The notes under the pieces are model-generated. The model ran no database searches. It saw nothing but the letters and a program-made list of their open reading frames with translations, and was not told the origin of the DNA. Positions 8,527-16,693 of a DNA stretch of 64,000 nt are shown here, one piece after another. This stretch comes from HXMU1428-3 sp965215715 (GTDB taxonomy: Bacteria > Pseudomonadota > Alphaproteobacteria > Rhizobiales > HXMU1428-3), in assembly GCA_965215715.1 (NCBI GenBank), contig OZ244129.1:1550001-1614000 (forward strand). The letters are read 5' to 3'. Within the stretch, counting starts at the first letter, position 1; every line of letters starts with the position of its first letter. The position numbers were made by a program, and so were the translations under genes.

Positions 8527-9138
8527 ATGAACATCACAAAAGATGAAAAGAAACAAAGAGCAAAATTGATTGTAGAAAACTTTCAAGGTGTATTACCACA
8601 ATTTGAGGCTTTCTATATTCAATACATATTTTCAAAAGGCTTTTTGTGTCTTCAAGCGTTTAAAAAATTTGAGAATTTGTGTCTACAGAAAGATGCTCTT
8701 GAAAAGCACGAAGAGATATTTGAGGCATTACATACAGCACTTTCTCATTGCGCCGCAATATCTCGTTTTTTTTGGCCTTCGAGAGATGGTATTTTAAAAC
8801 TTCATGAAGAAAGGGGCAAAAAATTAAGAGATGCGTTTAGAATCTCGGATGAAAGTCCTATTAAACATCGAAAACTACGTGATGCGATAGAACATTTTGA
8901 TGAAAAATTAGATGAGTACCTTCTTAGCCATGAAATGGAAACCACAATTATGTTGTTTGTAACAGACAACATGCCTGCGTCAGAAGACAATGCAATTATT
9001 TTACGACATATAAATATTTATAATTGTGAAGTTAGTATACTAGGAGAAGTTTACAGTTATGGAGAGATTACATCTGAAATATTTCGTATTACAGAATTGG
9101 CCAAAAAGTTTAGCTCGCAAGGATATAGATTACGATAA
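8527..9138 (+). CDS. Hypothetical protein, AT-rich orphan
   Basis: 203 residues from the ATG at 8527; a TTG one codon earlier is possible. I do not recognise the family. The protein is soluble, mostly helical and Lys/Glu/Phe-rich, with no signal peptide or transmembrane helix. It has a short run RKLRDAIEHFDEKLDEYLL that looks like a helical hairpin. The codon usage is strongly AT-rich (many ttt, aaa, ata codons) and differs sharply from ychF upstream and the DUF2786 gene downstream, which suggests horizontal acquisition. Both flanks are non-coding and it appears to be transcribed alone. Confidence 0.6.
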   Translation: MNITKDEKKQRAKLIVENFQGVLPQFEAFYIQYIFSKGFLCLQAFKKFENLCLQKDALEKHEEIFEALHTALSHCAAISRFFWPSRDGILKLHEERGKKLRDAFRISDESPIKHRKLRDAIEHFDEKLDEYLLSHEMETTIMLFVTDNMPASEDNAIILRHINIYNCEVSILGEVYSYGEITSEIFRITELAKKFSSQGYRLR

Positions 9139-9287
9139 GATTACCATTTCTAACGGAAAGTATAGACAATTTTTAATTACTCACAAAGCTCTGTTATAAT
9201 TTATATATTTGATGCGGCTTAATGCAACCTTCCTCAAATTGTAAAAGCCCTTTATAAACTAGCGATAAATTCACAAGTAATTACCGT

Positions 9288-10109
9288 GTGACCGCTATGA
9301 ACGAGACACAAAAAGACAAAATGGCCCATAAAATCAGGGCCCTGATGGCAAAGGCTGAAGATGGTGCGGCCACAGAGGCTGAGGCTGTGGCTGCTGCTGA
9401 AAAAGCCAAAGAGCTTTTGGACAAATACCAGCTTGATCTTGGCGCTGTGCAGTTGATCAAGGAAGGGTTTCAGAATTTGAGGTCTTCTGATCAGAGCGAA
9501 GAAAGCGCTCATATTCACGATTCTCTGGCCTATTTCATTGGGCAATATACGGACACCATTGCCTGGCGCAGTCCGCCGGAGCGCGGGCGACCGCCAGAAT
9601 GCAAGTATTTTGGCTTGAAGACAGATGTCGATTTTGCCGTGTGGCTTTCTCAATCATTAGAGCGTTTTATCTTGAGGAAGGCGGCTAATGTGATCCCTTT
9701 GGGGGAAAAATATTATGACTCTTATCGTGACGGCGTGATTAACGGCATTAACATCAAGCTGCAAGCGGCCATTGCCAGGAAAGAAAGCACCGCCAAACGC
9801 CCGGTTGCCCCGCGCCCAGACTATGATCAAGAACCCGAAGATGAGAACCGCCCTGAACCAGAGCCAGAAGGTCAAGCCGGCCCCACAGACCTTGCGACGC
9901 TTGATAAGATCGGGATTGTGCGCACCGAGGCGCAAAAGCTGTTTAATTTCACAGGCACCCATAAGACGGCAAGTTATAGCACGACGTATAAAAGTAACAT
10001 CGGGGCGTTTCTTGCTGGGCGGGCTGAAGGCAAGCAGGCCAGCCTGGATGCCCCACTTGAAGATACAAAGAGTGCCGATCAACTCCCTCACTCACCGGAT
10101 GAAGATTAG
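9288..10109 (+). CDS. DUF2786 domain protein
   Basis: 273 residues from a GTG; an in-frame ATG at 9297 is an equally likely start, and neither has a clear ribosome-binding site. Residues about 8-50 (DKMAHKIRALMAKAEDGAAT then AEKAKELLDKYQLDLG) match the DUF2786 module. The centre (about 80-165) resembles the DUF7168-like part that usually follows, ending in SYRDGVINGINIKLQAAIAR. A Pro/Glu-rich linker precedes a C-terminal segment. Proteins of this type are common in phages and accessory DNA but also occur singly on chromosomes; their function is unknown. No other phage genes are nearby. Confidence 0.75.
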   Translation: MTAMNETQKDKMAHKIRALMAKAEDGAATEAEAVAAAEKAKELLDKYQLDLGAVQLIKEGFQNLRSSDQSEESAHIHDSLAYFIGQYTDTIAWRSPPERGRPPECKYFGLKTDVDFAVWLSQSLERFILRKAANVIPLGEKYYDSYRDGVINGINIKLQAAIARKESTAKRPVAPRPDYDQEPEDENRPEPEPEGQAGPTDLATLDKIGIVRTEAQKLFNFTGTHKTASYSTTYKSNIGAFLAGRAEGKQASLDAPLEDTKSADQLPHSPDED

Positions 10110-10129
10110 AGACCTTTACCTGCTATATA

Positions 10130-10180
10130 GCGTTTCATTTTTCACAAAACCGGTACCCACTTTTGTGCGACACGCACTAG
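10130..10180 (+). repeat. ACCGG-type intergenic palindrome, copy 2
   Basis: Core TCACAAAACCGGTACCCACT with inner arms CACAAAA/TTTTGTG and outer GCGT/ACGC, ending in CTAG. It sits between the convergent DUF2786 and aldolase genes, where it could also act as a bidirectional hairpin terminator. The inner arms differ from copy 1 on both sides in a compensating way. Confidence 0.75.
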
Positions 10181-10827
10181 CTTTTCTGCTGGCCATAGGT
10201 TTTGAACTTTTCCAGCACCTCTTGCATTTGCTGCTCATTTAAAAGGGTTGGCTCTCCAAGCTGGCAAACGGCCCAGTATTGCTGAGCCAGGTCTTCTATG
10301 ATCTCGGTAAGCTCAACTGCTTTGGCCAAACTTGCCTCCCCAGCCAGCAGCCCATGATGGGCCATAAGACAGGCCTTGCGGTTGTCAAAGGCACCTGCCA
10401 CATGATCTGACAATGCCTTTGAGCCAAAAATGGCATAAGGGACCAAAGGGATGGTATCGCCGCCACCGGCTGCCACCATATAATGAAAGGCCGGGATTTC
10501 CTTGCCCGCACAGGCCAGTGTGGTGGCATAATTTGAATGGGTGTGCACCAAGGCATTCACTTGCCTGTTGGCTTTATAGGCACTTAAGTGAAATTGCCAT
10601 TCACTTGAAGGGGCGCGCCCGGCTTCATCCCAGTCGCCTTCTTGGCTAACAAACACCATATCTTCCACGCTCAAACTGTCATAAGCCATGCCCGTTGGCG
10701 TGATTAACATGCCATCTTCAAACCGCGCAGAAACATTGCCCGTATGGCCAGGTGTTAGCCTTTGCTGCTTGAGATAAATGGCAGCCTCTATTATCTCATT
10801 AGATAACTCTTCTTTAGTTTGTGTCAT
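10177..10827 (-). CDS. Class II aldolase, probable 5-(methylthio)ribulose-1-phosphate / 5-deoxyribulose-1-phosphate aldolase
   Basis: 216 residues of the fuculose-1-phosphate aldolase/adducin family. The phosphate-binding GHTGNVSAR lies near residue 27, the catalytic Glu is in PSSEWQFH (about 73), and the zinc histidines are in LVHTHSNYA (about 94/96) and MAHHGLL (about 155). Related enzymes split L-fuculose-1-P, or methylthioribulose-1-P (Ald2 of the DHAP shunt), into DHAP and an aldehyde. The gene directly upstream in the same direction is mtnA, whose product is methylthioribulose-1-P, so the Ald2 role is the best fit. MtnB dehydratase belongs to the same superfamily and is the main alternative. 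The start ATG ends at 10827. A 129-bp palindrome separates it from mtnA. Confidence 0.82.
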   Translation of the reverse strand: MTQTKEELSNEIIEAAIYLKQQRLTPGHTGNVSARFEDGMLITPTGMAYDSLSVEDMVFVSQEGDWDEAGRAPSSEWQFHLSAYKANRQVNALVHTHSNYATTLACAGKEIPAFHYMVAAGGGDTIPLVPYAIFGSKALSDHVAGAFDNRKACLMAHHGLLAGEASLAKAVELTEIIEDLAQQYWAVCQLGEPTLLNEQQMQEVLEKFKTYGQQKS

Positions 10828-10841
10828 AACTAGAGCCTAGC

Positions 10842-10970
10842 TCTCCCCTTATTTTCCATGGTTAGATTTTTGCATTTTAGAACGGCTTGTCAAGGACGCG
10901 GAGCGCAAGTTTAGATCCTTGACAAGCCGTTCTAAAATGCAAACGTCTCACCATGGAAAATAAGGGGAGA
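10842..10970 (-). repeat. Long intergenic palindrome family, copy IR1 (mtnA/aldolase)
   Basis: Arms of about 54 bases run TCTCCCCTTATTTTCCATGG through GAACGGCTTGTCAAGGA and return as TCCTTGACAAGCCGTTC through CCATGGAAAATAAGGGGAGA. Mismatches are limited to a short internal stretch (GGTTAGATT against GGTGAGACG). The loop is CGCGGAGCGCAAGTTTAG. The same architecture is found at 50938-51061 and 57845-57970, with a decayed relative at 19440-19634. The loop matches the reverse complement of the IR2 loop, so IR1 and IR2 are inserted in opposite orientations. Confidence 0.9.
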
Positions 10971-10986
10971 TGTGCAGAAGGCTGAG

Positions 10987-12075
10987 TTATGCGGCTTTTT
11001 CTTGGATGGATTGGAGGCCTTGGGTTGTCGCTTCGATAATGCCGGCTTCTGTTATCAGCCCTGTGACGTATTTGGCTGGTGTTACATCAAAGGCGGGGTT
11101 CGCCGCTTTCACGCCAGGGACTGTTATGTCTATTTCGGTAAGCTCACCAGCTTGGGTTCTGCCTGCTAATTTTAGAACCTCATTGGCTGAGCGCTCTTCA
11201 ATGGGAATGTCAAAGCCGTTGTTCAGTGTCCAGTCTATGGTTGAGGTTGGCAGGGCGACATAAAACGGCACGTCATTGTCATGAGCGGCCAGGGCTTTTA
11301 GATACGTGCCGATTTTGTTGCAAACGTCGCCATTGGCCGCTGTTCTGTCCGTGCCAACGATGCAAAGATCTACCTGGCCATGTTGCATCAGATGGCCCCC
11401 GGCATTGTCGACAATCAAAGTGTGGGGCACTTGCTCATGCAACAGCTCATAGGCTGTCAGGCTGGCGCCTTGATTGCGCGGGCGGGTTTCATCCACCCAA
11501 ACATGAACCGGCAGCCCTTCTTTGTGAGCATGATAAACTGGTGAGGTGGCCGTTCCCCATTGGGTGGTGGCCAGCCAACCAGCGTTGCAATGGGTGAGTA
11601 TATTCACCGGCTGCCCGTTTTTGCGCGCGGCAATCTCTTTGATTAAGGCTAGGCCGTGTACGCCGATCATGCGGTTGGTTTCAATATCGTCTTGCACAAT
11701 GGTTTCCGCTTTTGCGTAAGCGGCTTGAACGCGTTCATCCCCTTGCTTATCAGCCAGATGATTTTGCATCACCTCAAGGGCCCAGCGCAAATTGACAGCT
11801 GTTGGGCGTTGGGCATTTAAAAACTGGGCCGCTTTTTCCATGCCCTGATCACTAGCGTCATTTTTTAACGCCAAACACAAGCCATAGGCGGCTGTTGCGC
11901 CAATTAAGGGGGCGCCGCGCACCAGCATGTCTTTAATGGCGCGTGCGGCATCTTCAACGGTGGTTAGGTTTTCAATTTGAAATTGGTGGGGCAGTTTGGT
12001 TTGGTCAATAATGTCAACTGACCAGCCATCTTCGCTTAGCCATATGGTTTGATACTCTTGTCCATTGATTTGCAT
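10987..12075 (-). CDS. mtnA: S-methyl-5-thioribose-1-phosphate isomerase
   Basis: 362 residues, full family length. It isomerises methylthioribose-1-P to methylthioribulose-1-P. The catalytic cysteine is in ILTHCNAGWLAT (about residue 160) and the catalytic aspartate in IVGTDRTAANGD (about 240). The N-terminal MLVRGAPLIGATAAYG block is also diagnostic and separates it from eIF2B subunits. It is followed in the same direction by a class II aldolase; together with mtnP (19675) and apt (14179) this gives a methylthioadenosine salvage route. No mtnK, mtnB, mtnC or mtnD is seen here. The start ATG ends at 12075. Confidence 0.95.
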   Translation of the reverse strand: MQINGQEYQTIWLSEDGWSVDIIDQTKLPHQFQIENLTTVEDAARAIKDMLVRGAPLIGATAAYGLCLALKNDASDQGMEKAAQFLNAQRPTAVNLRWALEVMQNHLADKQGDERVQAAYAKAETIVQDDIETNRMIGVHGLALIKEIAARKNGQPVNILTHCNAGWLATTQWGTATSPVYHAHKEGLPVHVWVDETRPRNQGASLTAYELLHEQVPHTLIVDNAGGHLMQHGQVDLCIVGTDRTAANGDVCNKIGTYLKALAAHDNDVPFYVALPTSTIDWTLNNGFDIPIEERSANEVLKLAGRTQAGELTEIDITVPGVKAANPAFDVTPAKYVTGLITEAGIIEATTQGLQSIQEKAA

Positions 12076-12135
12076 TGGCTGCCTCCCCCATTATCTCTTT
12101 TGCTCAGTATATAACGTTGAGCTTTTGTCATCCAT

Positions 12136-12180
12136 ATAAAAACCGACTGAAAAAGGGGGACCATTTCCAATCGGTTTTCA
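12136..12180 (-). terminator. Rho-independent terminator after the small Tat-exported protein gene
   Basis: Read on the minus strand, AAAACCGATTGG pairs with the CAGTCGGTTTT that follows across a short loop, and a TTTTTAT tail comes after it. It lies about 30 bp past the stop of the 90-residue gene and before mtnA on the same strand, separating the two units. Confidence 0.6.
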
Positions 12181-12209
12181 TGGTTTGAACATCTTAACGA
12201 GGGTTCGTT

Positions 12210-12482
12210 TTACATCGATAAACGCCCATTTTTTTCGAAATAATAAACCCAGGCTGTATTGTGTTCCATCGTGCGAGCCAGCTCGTTGTCATAATCAAAT
12301 GACTCTTCCACCACAGGTTCTTTCACTTGGGCTTGGACGGCTTGGGCTTGTGCATCGACTTGATCATCGACATCCTTGCCAACCAAAGCTTGGACCGCAC
12401 TGGCGGTTTTGGCACCGATTGGTGTTAGAACAGCTGCAGCACCTGCAACAAATTGACGACGGGTTGTTTTTAAGTTTTTCAT
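12210..12482 (-). CDS. Small Tat-exported protein, hypothetical
   Basis: 90 residues from the ATG ending at 12482. This start is preferred over the longer frame because AAAGGAGGGTAATC lies immediately before it. The N-terminus MKNLKTTRRQFVAGAAAVL is a twin-arginine signal, with a probable AxA cleavage site in KTASAVQA (about residue 28). The ~60-residue mature part is acidic and Gln/Ala/Val-rich, ending in AWVYYFEKNGRLSM. I do not recognise a family. The size and Tat signal resemble the small twin-arginine subunits that accompany formate dehydrogenases or other redox enzymes, but no such enzyme is nearby. TatABC for its export is encoded at 51-52.7 kb. Confidence 0.7.
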   Translation of the reverse strand: MKNLKTTRRQFVAGAAAVLTPIGAKTASAVQALVGKDVDDQVDAQAQAVQAQVKEPVVEESFDYDNELARTMEHNTAWVYYFEKNGRLSM

Positions 12483-12556
12483 ATGATTACCCTCCTTTAA
12501 AATATGGGTCTCTAGGTGATCATATGTGAGGGAACACACAAATTTCAAGAAAAATA

Positions 12557-13006
12557 TTAACTCTTCCTCATAAGTCCTTGAATTATATTCTCTAATTCTT
12601 GCAAAAAATTTGATTTATCAGCCTTGGTAAAGCTTGGATTATGCCCTTTTATGACGCCTGTTTCGCGCAATTCTTGATTAAGCTCGCGCATGGCGAGGGC
12701 CATTGAGATGTTGTCTGGCGTGAACGGTTTGCCATTGGGGCGCAGGGCGACGGCGCTTTTTTCCATCACCCGGGCGGCTAAGGGGATATCGTTGGTGACG
12801 ACAATATCATCTTCTTGAACCTGATCATAAATCCAGTCATCGGCGACATCAGCCCCCTCTTCCACAATCACGCGCTGGACAAGGGGGTGATCATCAAGCC
12901 GCATCCATGAGTTGGCAACAAAGATGATGGGAAGGTTGTGGCGCACGGCAACTTTGACGGCTTCGTCTTTGACCGGGCAGGCATCGGCGTCTATGTAGAG
13001 ATTCAT
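12557..13006 (-). CDS. DUF188 / UPF0178 family protein (YaiI/YqxD)
   Basis: 149 residues, the standard length. The N-terminus MNLYIDADACPVKDEAVKVA holds the conserved DADACPVK motif. GADVADDWI, DIVVTNDIPLA and LRPNGKPFTPDNI are the other family blocks. The fold is PIN-like, suggesting a metal-dependent nuclease, but no function is established. The gene is 12 bp downstream of the DUF2971 gene on the same strand, although the two differ clearly in base composition, so their association is probably recent. Confidence 0.93.
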   Translation of the reverse strand: MNLYIDADACPVKDEAVKVAVRHNLPIIFVANSWMRLDDHPLVQRVIVEEGADVADDWIYDQVQEDDIVVTNDIPLAARVMEKSAVALRPNGKPFTPDNISMALAMRELNQELRETGVIKGHNPSFTKADKSNFLQELENIIQGLMRKS

Positions 13007-13018
13007 TGTGTGAGAGCC

Positions 13019-13870
13019 TTAGCGGTAGGAGCCTTTGGAGCGTTTGACTTTAACATCTTCAAAACCTTTTTCTTTCAAGAAAATTTTGACCACTTCTATT
13101 GGAGTTTTATTTTTAGGCCCCAACACTACCTCTTTAATGATCTGACTTGGTAAAGCTTTCTTGGGGAATGGCAAATAAGGGACTATTTTGTCTTTTTGAC
13201 TTCTAAATTGTAAATTTGGTAGTTGTGAAATTTGCGATGATTGCGGTGTGCAAATAATTAACCTCCACTCCTGCTCTTCACTGAAAAATGGTTGTTTTAA
13301 AAAAAATTGGTCTACAGTCAATTCAGCTAACTTATCAAACGTTAGGTTTTTTAAGTCTTTATTAAAATGTAACGCTCTTACTTTTGATCCGAAACCTTCT
13401 CCATCCACTGCTTGTAATATTGAATTTCTCTCATCTTCTATTTCTTCAATAAGTGATATAATTTTACCTGAAGGAAATTCTTCTTGCGTATAATCAGCAT
13501 ATTTGACTTTAGACAATTGCATTCCTTTTAAAGATTGCTCACCTTTAGTCACTAATACGGCTAATTGTTTTCGATCAAAACCGATACTCACGCCAGTACC
13601 ATCATCTGCATAAGCTCTCCATTGGCTCAACAAATCACCGAATTCAGAAAATGATATACCTAATGCAGTACAGTGCTCTCTCAAAAAAGTTAAAGGTTTC
13701 TGGTATAAAGTAAAATCCTTTTGCTGCTCCAAAATAAACTTTTTAGTTTGATCAATAAAATAACGCCCCTCACTTGCGTCATTTGATAATTGCAAATTAG
13801 AGAGCCAAATGCTCCTATTTTCTATTATAGAAAGAAAAGCTTCATTCGACGTATAGTGATAAAGGATCAT
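13019..13870 (-). CDS. DUF2971 domain protein
   Basis: 283 residues. The N-terminus MILYHYTSNEAFLSIIENRS and the following WLSNLQLSNDASEG match the DUF2971 pattern (YHYT, then W-x-S-x3-xLNDxxE). LGISFSEFGDLLSQWRAYAD and EQEWRLIIC are the other conserved blocks. The fold has been likened to ADP-ribosyltransferase-type enzymes, and members are scattered in accessory DNA and near defence genes; the function is unknown. The gene is much richer in AT than its neighbours and is bordered by repeats at 13929-14117, so horizontal transfer is likely. Confidence 0.85.
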   Translation of the reverse strand: MILYHYTSNEAFLSIIENRSIWLSNLQLSNDASEGRYFIDQTKKFILEQQKDFTLYQKPLTFLREHCTALGISFSEFGDLLSQWRAYADDGTGVSIGFDRKQLAVLVTKGEQSLKGMQLSKVKYADYTQEEFPSGKIISLIEEIEDERNSILQAVDGEGFGSKVRALHFNKDLKNLTFDKLAELTVDQFFLKQPFFSEEQEWRLIICTPQSSQISQLPNLQFRSQKDKIVPYLPFPKKALPSQIIKEVVLGPKNKTPIEVVKIFLKEKGFEDVKVKRSKGSYR

Positions 13871-13928
13871 CTAAAACTGCCTCCCCATATGTTCCGCCTT
13901 CTCACTTTTATCCCATACCCCTCCCCCT

Positions 13929-14081
13929 GTCATCCCGGGCTTGACCCGGGATCCACTGCAACATGTTCGGAGTGACCCGATAATCCATATGACCATGCAC
14001 GAGCTAAGGCGTGCAAAATCTATAGCCATTTTAATGTTTGTGTAAAAGTAGAGATGGATCCCGGGTCAAGCCCGGGATGAC
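13929..14081. repeat. Pair of CCCGGG palindromic repeats in inverted orientation
   Basis: GTCATCCCGGGCTTGACCCG (13929 onwards, to 13956) recurs as its reverse complement at 14055-14081, with about 98 bp between. Each unit is itself palindromic (CCCGGGCTTGACCCGGG, complementary as CCCGGGTCAAGCCCGGG). Repeats of this type are scattered between genes of many alphaproteobacteria (recalled). The bases between them contain no gene. Confidence 0.85.
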
Positions 14082-14117
14082 TGTTGGGAGGATTAGGATG
14101 ACTGTTGGGAGGATTGG
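14076..14117 (+). repeat. 21-bp tandem repeat
   Basis: GATGACTGTTGGGAGGATTA plus G (14076-14096) is repeated at 14097-14117 with one change, and a decayed third unit begins GATCACTG. It abuts the right-hand CCCGGG palindrome, so it may have grown out of that repeat's edge. Confidence 0.8.
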
Positions 14118-14178
14118 GATCACTGTGAGGTGGCTGGAAAAGACTGTCAGGGCTATTATTTGTTGATCGGAAATCCAA

Positions 14179-14715
14179 TCAGTCTCCCTCAAAAGCCATT
14201 AATGAGTGACAAGGGATGCCCAGTGCTTCTACCTTTTCAGAACCACCAAGGTCTGGCAGGTCCACAATGAAGGCTGCACCGAAAATTTGGCCTTCAAGCA
14301 CTCTGATTAATTTTGTGGCGGCCTCAACGGTGCCGCCGGTGGCGATCAGGTCATCGACAATCAGAACCTTTTCGCCAGGATCGATGGCGTCTTTGTGGAT
14401 TTCCAATTCATCGGTGCCATATTCCAGCTCATAGGTTTGAGAAATTGTCTGGAACGGTAATTTGCCTTTTTTGCGCACCGGCACAAAGCCAACGCCCAGT
14501 TTATCAGCAATGGCCCCGCCCAGGATGAAGCCGCGCGCTTCAATGCCGAGGACCGCGTTGATCCCTTGTTCAAAAAAGGGCTCGGCCATATTGTTGATGG
14601 TGGCGCGAAAGCCTTCGCCATGGGCAATCAGGGTGGTGACATCGCGGAACATAATGCCCGGCTTTGGATAATCGGGAATGGTGCGCACTAAGGCTTTGAG
14701 TTCATCATTGTTCAT
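14179..14715 (-). CDS. apt: Adenine phosphoribosyltransferase
   Basis: 178 residues. It converts adenine and PRPP to AMP. The PRPP-binding motif VLIVDDLIATGGT is near residue 122, and the N-terminus has the family's TIPDYPKPGIMFRDVTTL. GIEARGFILGGAIA and FVPVRKKGKLP complete the signature. Adenine is the base released by MtnP, whose gene lies 5 kb away, so this enzyme would close the purine half of methylthioadenosine salvage. The ATG ends at 14715. It is separate from hemF, with a gap of 78 bp. Confidence 0.95.
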   Translation of the reverse strand: MNNDELKALVRTIPDYPKPGIMFRDVTTLIAHGEGFRATINNMAEPFFEQGINAVLGIEARGFILGGAIADKLGVGFVPVRKKGKLPFQTISQTYELEYGTDELEIHKDAIDPGEKVLIVDDLIATGGTVEAATKLIRVLEGQIFGAAFIVDLPDLGGSEKVEALGIPCHSLMAFEGD

Positions 14716-14793
14716 TTGCCAGCCTGCTCCTGTTTGCCTTTGATTGTTATTACCCTTTTTACGCCCAGCGCTTTTATTTGCAAACCTTAAAAT

Positions 14794-15717
14794 TTATGGC
14801 CATTTCACCACTGGCGGCATGGAGGACAGGATTGAATTTACATTGCCCCCTGTTTTCAAGCCAAAAATCGTGCCCCGGTCATAGAGCAGGTTATATTCCA
14901 CATAGCGGCCACGGCGAATGAGTTGTTCTTCCCGGTCTTTTTCCGTCCATGGGTCATTAAAATTGCGCCGCACTAAATCTGGGTAGATATCCTTGAAAGC
15001 CAAACCGACATCTTTGGTGAAGGCTAAATCTTGGTCAAAATCGCCGGAATTGAGATAATCATAAAAGATACCGCCAATGCCGCGGGCTTCATCCCGATGG
15101 GGTAGGTAAAAATATTCGTCACACCACGTTTTTAGCGCTTCATAATCTGCTATCTCATGGCTGTTGCAGGCTTGCTCCATAGCTTTGTGAAAACTGATCG
15201 TGTCTGGATCACATTGCATCCGGCGCCGGTCTAGAACCGGGGTTAAGTCGGCCCCGCCGCCGAACCAGCTTGATGTGGTGACCACAAAACGGGTGTTCAT
15301 GTGAACGGCGGGGACATTTGGGTTATGCAAATGGGCAATCAAAGAAATGCCAGAGGCCCAAAATTGAGGGTTTTCAGTGGCGCCTGGAATTTGCTTGGCA
15401 AATTCTGGTGAGAATGTCCCGTGCACGCTTGAGCAATGAACACCGACCTTTTCAAACACCCGGCCTGACATCATCGACATAACACCGCCGCCGCCTGGTT
15501 CCCCGTCATGGTTTTCGCGTTGCCAGGGGGTGCGTTCGAAACGACCTGGTGTTTGATCTGATAAGGGCCCTGTTAGCTCATCTTCTAATTTTTCAAACTC
15601 AGCGCAGATTTGGTCACGCAAATTTTCAAACCAGGTGCGCGCTTGTTGTTTCAGCTCTTCCAAATCTTGACCTGTCGCATGGGGGGCTTTGGAGGCGAGG
15701 TCGTCTTTGCTCATCAT
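14794..15717 (-). CDS. hemF: Oxygen-dependent coproporphyrinogen III oxidase
   Basis: 307 residues, normal length. It converts coproporphyrinogen III to protoporphyrinogen IX using O2, in haem synthesis. Recognisable blocks are GGGVMSMMSGRVFEKVGVH, WFGGGADLTPVL, the YLPHRDEARGIGGIFYDYL segment with its metal/substrate-contacting residues, and RRGRYVEYNLLYDRGT near the C-terminus. Its start overlaps the trmL stop by 4 bases (ATGA), so the two are co-transcribed and coupled; an alternative start is the second ATG, one codon in. Presence of the aerobic enzyme agrees with the respiratory bc1 operon nearby. Confidence 0.96.
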   Translation of the reverse strand: MMSKDDLASKAPHATGQDLEELKQQARTWFENLRDQICAEFEKLEDELTGPLSDQTPGRFERTPWQRENHDGEPGGGGVMSMMSGRVFEKVGVHCSSVHGTFSPEFAKQIPGATENPQFWASGISLIAHLHNPNVPAVHMNTRFVVTTSSWFGGGADLTPVLDRRRMQCDPDTISFHKAMEQACNSHEIADYEALKTWCDEYFYLPHRDEARGIGGIFYDYLNSGDFDQDLAFTKDVGLAFKDIYPDLVRRNFNDPWTEKDREEQLIRRGRYVEYNLLYDRGTIFGLKTGGNVNSILSSMPPVVKWP

Positions 15718-16178
15718 GAGTGAATAAATCCTTTTGTCTGGCGCAATGCTTCCCCGATGATCATAGCACCGGCGACAGCAATATTAAGTGATCTTACATT
15801 TTTGGCCATCGGTATGGTCACGCTGGCATCAACTGTGTCTACAACTTGGGACGGAACACCAGCAGATTCACGCCCTAATAAAATAATATCATCTGATTGA
15901 TAGGAAAAATCAGTATAGGTCTGATCTGTCTTAGTGGTTGTTAATATAAGCCTGTTTGACGCACCTTGATATTTATCAAGGAAATGTTGATACGAAATGT
16001 GGCGTAATAGATCTGTCTTTTGAACATAATCCATCCCGGCCCGGCGTAAGGCGCGATCTGACAGATCAAACCCCGTCGGGCCAATTACGTCTATGGGAAC
16101 TGACAAACAAGCGCCCAATCGTAAAATTGTGCCCATATTTTGCGGGATATCTGGTTGATATAATGCGAGACGAACCAT
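15714..16178 (-). CDS. trmL: tRNA (cytidine(34)-2'-O)-methyltransferase, SPOUT family
   Basis: 154 residues. It 2'-O-methylates the wobble base of tRNA-Leu isoacceptors. The SPOUT knot shows as LYQPDIPQNMGTILRLGACL at the N-terminus, LLGRESAGVP in the middle, and IPMAKNVRSLNIAVAGAMI at the C-terminus, with the S-adenosylmethionine pocket formed by the last two. Length is typical for TrmL (YibK) rather than the longer TrmH. It is the first gene of a trmL-hemF unit with a 4-base overlap, an order often seen in alphaproteobacteria, and diverges from petABC. Confidence 0.93.
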   Translation of the reverse strand: MVRLALYQPDIPQNMGTILRLGACLSVPIDVIGPTGFDLSDRALRRAGMDYVQKTDLLRHISYQHFLDKYQGASNRLILTTTKTDQTYTDFSYQSDDIILLGRESAGVPSQVVDTVDASVTIPMAKNVRSLNIAVAGAMIIGEALRQTKGFIHS

Positions 16179-16693
16179 TTTTTCCTTATTTCAAAATGAA
16201 GTTCATGTAAGGGGGATAATCAAAGCTGAATAAAGTGCAATCCTTGACCAATTTGTCAACCGACCAATGTTTTAGAGGGTCACATCGGAAAAAAAGTGGT
16301 AAAAATGCCAAATGAACTGTTAATGCGTCTTTTTGCCTAAAACCACCCCCTTGTGATTTGAGCCAAACAATGGCAGTAAGAGGCAAAATAATTTTCATAT
16401 CTTAATATGTGTGTGCTTATCGCTTCATTTTAGTGAGGCAAGCGGTCTTTAAAGTCTTAAAATTTGCTGTTTTGTTTAGGAATCGCCTATGTCGGGCGTG
16501 TGGATAAAGAGATCCAGTTCGATCATGTTTTCGTTTTGTAAAGTTAAATGCGGATTTTTGTCTTTTTAATGTGGTTTGGGGCCTGAAAATCGTCAAGGCG
16601 CCGTTATTTGCTATGGGGGGGCCCCCATGTTTCAACTTAAGCTTGGTTTTGCCGTTGTGGAAAGCTTGGCTAATTAATAAAGGAGGCGATTGA
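16179..16693. other. Divergent intergenic region between trmL and petABC
   Basis: 515 bp without a credible gene. Open frames at 16186-16398 and 16417-16635 (minus strand) have no ribosome-binding site or domain. It must hold the trmL and petA promoters, which I could not place with confidence. A perfect palindrome ATGGGGGGGCCCCCAT-type stem sits at 16613-16628, about 65 bp before petA. It has no T-tract, so it is more likely a leader hairpin or processing signal than a terminator. Confidence 0.5.

Noticed and set aside
9288..10109. Prophage remnant around the DUF2786 gene
   Set aside because: No integrase, structural or replication genes are nearby; a single DUF2786 gene is not enough.
13929..14117. 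CRISPR-like array
   Set aside because: Only two inverted palindromes and a 2.3-unit tandem repeat without spacers; no cas genes in the window.
16613..16628. Terminator before petA
   Set aside because: A G/C palindrome with almost no loop and no T-tract, and no gene ends upstream of it on the plus strand.
16186..16635. Two minus-strand frames (70 and 72 residues) between trmL and petA
   Set aside because: No ribosome-binding site and no domain, and they sit in the divergent promoter region.
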